Of a stretch of DNA of 64,000 bases, positions 61,651-64,000 are shown one piece after another. Source of the stretch: Rallus limicola. Lineage: Eukaryota > Chordata > Aves > Gruiformes > Rallidae. The position numbers and the translations under genes are program-made. The stretch lies in assembly GCA_022605955.1 (NCBI GenBank), contig JAKCOZ010000005.1:28222450-28286449 (forward strand). Reading direction: 5' to 3'. Within the stretch, counting starts at the first letter, position 1; the number at the start of each line of letters is the position of its first letter. Below the pieces are notes generated by a model that was not told where the DNA came from, did no database searches, and was given only the letters and a program-made list of their open reading frames with translations.

Positions 61651-64000
61651 GAGCTCTGAACAGTTAGGAGCCAAACTGTGAGAAGCATGACATGTGTTTA
61701 CTTGTTTTCTATCAATTTAAAATCAATAGTATGGTGCAATATGGTTGCAGCTTGATTTTGAATTAAGATCCTCACTCATATAAGATTCTTCACTGACATC
61801 AGCTGTCAAAATAAATGTAAATGAGAAGATTTATGCTGTGCTACAAAAGCTGTATGACATTGCTAGGAATGTATGTATGTGGCTAAAGTGTTTCAGCATC
61901 CAGTAAGGGCCTTTCAAAGCCCTTTCAAACTGTTAATGTTCTTGACAGTGTCAGTGCTACTCTTTCTGTTTTGTGCAGTGTGTTATCATCTCAGCTATTG
62001 ATTTAATTTACTCTACCAGCTTTATCCTGCTTAACCACAGTAATCCCAAACCTGCTTACTCCCACATATCTTTCTCCCATTCCTAATAAAGTGATGCTGA
62101 ATATTTGTGCCACTGTTTTTACTCAAAATACTTCTACTCACACCTTCATAAAATCAGCAGTAGGAAAGCACTCAGTGAAAGACCCCACAAATTCTAGACT
62201 TATCCCCAAACTACTGACAATAAGGGGCAGCATATTTGCTCTTGCACCGACACACACCACTGACCTGCTGAGCTACTCATTGCTGGCATCAGACTTTGCT
62301 TTTTGGATCTTCCTGTGCCATTTCTGCTCTGGCAACTTGTCCCAAACAAGACTGGGAATGAACGGACACATAGAACTAGATTGGCTTGTAGGCTTTTATA
62401 TATTAAAGGTTTTTTTCAAGCGCCATATGGCAAGTGTTTTGCATATGCTTCTCATTTTTAATAACTGAGGAGAAATACCTGACACAGAACTGTTTTGTTT
62501 GGATAATAGTTACAAGAGAAGTGAAATTTTCAGATTAGGTATGTCTATTCTGTATATAAGAGATCATACATGAGTGACACTTAGGATGGTGTTCTGAATT
62601 GGAAAGGTAAATAAAGGGGATTCAAAGCAAGGTAGCTTGCCTATCAAGATGATTTGCCTACTATTACATACTTAACATTATTATGAGGCCTTGAACATCA
62701 AAACAATCTGTTTACTACAATTGCAGTTTTAGCTAAACCACACTTTTGCACCATTCCCTCTGTTGAAGTACGGAGTTAATAGTTGGTAAGCTGTGAAGTA
62801 CTAATTGTACAGTGGTTTCAATTCATGAGACCAGTTAGAAATAAACTGATTGTGTTATAAAGTTCAGGAATAAAATGCTCATACACACAGATATTTGACA
62901 AATTATCCAGAATAATCTAGGAGCTAAATAGCTTTATATGGCAGTAAAAAAAAATGCCTATTTTTGCTGTCAGCTGATGGAAAACTCTTAAGACTGAATG
63001 AAGAACAGACAGCAGAGGACGTAACAAGTGTGAAGATGGCAGCCTGAGATGTACTTTTCCAACTCTTTAAATCTTTTCATGAAGCTCAGTAAGATGCCAT
63101 AAAGCAAGGGCTTTGAAGGGGCCAAAGGCTGCTCAGGCATTTTTAACACTTGAGATAAACAAGACTACATTAAGCCCCAGGAAAAAGCAACATTTCTAGA
63201 ATGGTATCAGGCTAATAAAAATAACATATTTGTCCTAAAAAGAGCTGGCACATTATTGCCAGCAGGATGAAAATTTGTGAAACATGGTTGGATTCTCTGG
63301 AAAAAAAAATTAGACATGAGTGACAGTACATGGAGGAGTCCAAGTCGGATGTTTTGTTTGGGTAAGAGGTTTTGTTTGCACAGACCTTTTTCAGTATGTC
63401 ACACATGGTTGAATCATGATGACCCTATCTGGGCTTAAAATTTTAACCCTCACCCAGAGTTCACCTCCCACAAGCCACTCTCCTGCAGCTACCAGCTGGT
63501 TTATAATGAGAGAAGCTTGTAGGAAATTTAAGTGTTTGGAACATTTCAGTAGACAGGAATTTTAAAATAGAACTTTATTTTCTAGATACATAGCTTTTGA
63601 ATTTAATAGCTATTTCCACCATTGTTATAACCTCTGGACAAGCGAAAAACTGTTTGGCTTAATTTTCTGTCTCTTTAGGGGTGAATTTCTAAAAAAGGCA
63701 GTGATTTGGAAAAAACCCAACCTACTTTGTGAGACCGCAAATAAAAGGTACTGAAAAATTATGGAATTTGACAGTTTCTACCCAAGAGAGCTGCTTCAAG
63801 TGCTGGCCACAGGATGCTCCTCTTGGACTCCGGCCTAAGATACTGATGTAGATATTGAACTGCAGTATAGTCTAAAACTAATGAGAAAAATCAGATTTCT
63901 GTCCCTGCATGCTACAAAATCCCAGGAAATCCAGACCACTGAAAGAATAATTTTTAAAAGTTTGACTCAGACTTAATTTACAGCTCCTTTTTTGTGCATG
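61651..64000. other. A+T-rich non-coding stretch, no gene seen
   Basis: An open frame at 62,091-62,468 (plus, about 125 codons) has no recognisable domain and only a GTG at its nominal start. Nothing else was seen to the right edge. Confidence 0.55.

Noticed and set aside
61310..61681. Open frame of 123 codons on the plus strand
   Set aside because: It runs antisense through an ERVL-like LTR.
62091..62468. Open frame of 125 codons on the plus strand
   Set aside because: GTG nominal start, no recognisable domain or splice context. Consistent with chance.
1..64000. Search for tRNA, rRNA, CRISPR arrays, bacterial operons or an intact ERV with gag/pol/env
   Set aside because: No tRNA-like internal promoter, rRNA segment, spaced direct-repeat array, operon or retroviral coding frame was seen. 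The LTRs lack linked coding regions.

Overview
The window looks like vertebrate nuclear DNA from a bird. The evidence is the repeat content. Five 5'-truncated CR1 LINE tails carry the CR1 ORF2 C-terminal frame, and three of them end in the avian tail with ATTCTATG-like repeats. Six further stretches resemble avian endogenous-retrovirus LTRs. Four of these belong to one family that starts near TGTCCTGGTTTCAG and ends near GGGTTAAACCNNNACA. I know this family from neoavian genomes, passerines especially, so a neoavian bird is likely, but the species cannot be fixed from the sequence.

No protein-coding gene can be called with confidence. The DNA is A+T-rich, no open frame exceeds about 150 codons, and the best frames are either inside repeats or of a length expected by chance. 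No tRNA, rRNA, CpG-island promoter, CRISPR array or bacterial operon signal was seen. The window is best read as a large intron or a gene desert on a bird macrochromosome.

Layout: 1-640 is a relatively GC-rich LTR-like repeat. 641-4,860 is unannotated. About 4,860-5,221 is an ERV LTR-like segment. 5,222-14,009 is unannotated apart from microsatellites. 14,015-14,598 is a complete solo LTR on the minus strand with a perfect 5-bp target duplication. 23,944-24,449 is a decayed LTR of the same family on the plus strand. About 28,420-28,835 is an LTR of a related type. 32,972-56,364 is the CR1-rich part, with five CR1 tails all on the plus strand and one LTR half. 61,121-61,650 is another minus-strand LTR.

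The most gene-like non-repeat signal is on the minus strand between 42,165 and 38,548. An open 325-bp segment at 42,165-41,841 has a good splice acceptor and donor, and a possible terminal exon lies at 38,647-38,548. The protein is not recognised and the phases do not join directly, so these are weak candidates. The uniform plus orientation of the CR1 copies would fit an intron of a minus-strand gene, but this is inference.
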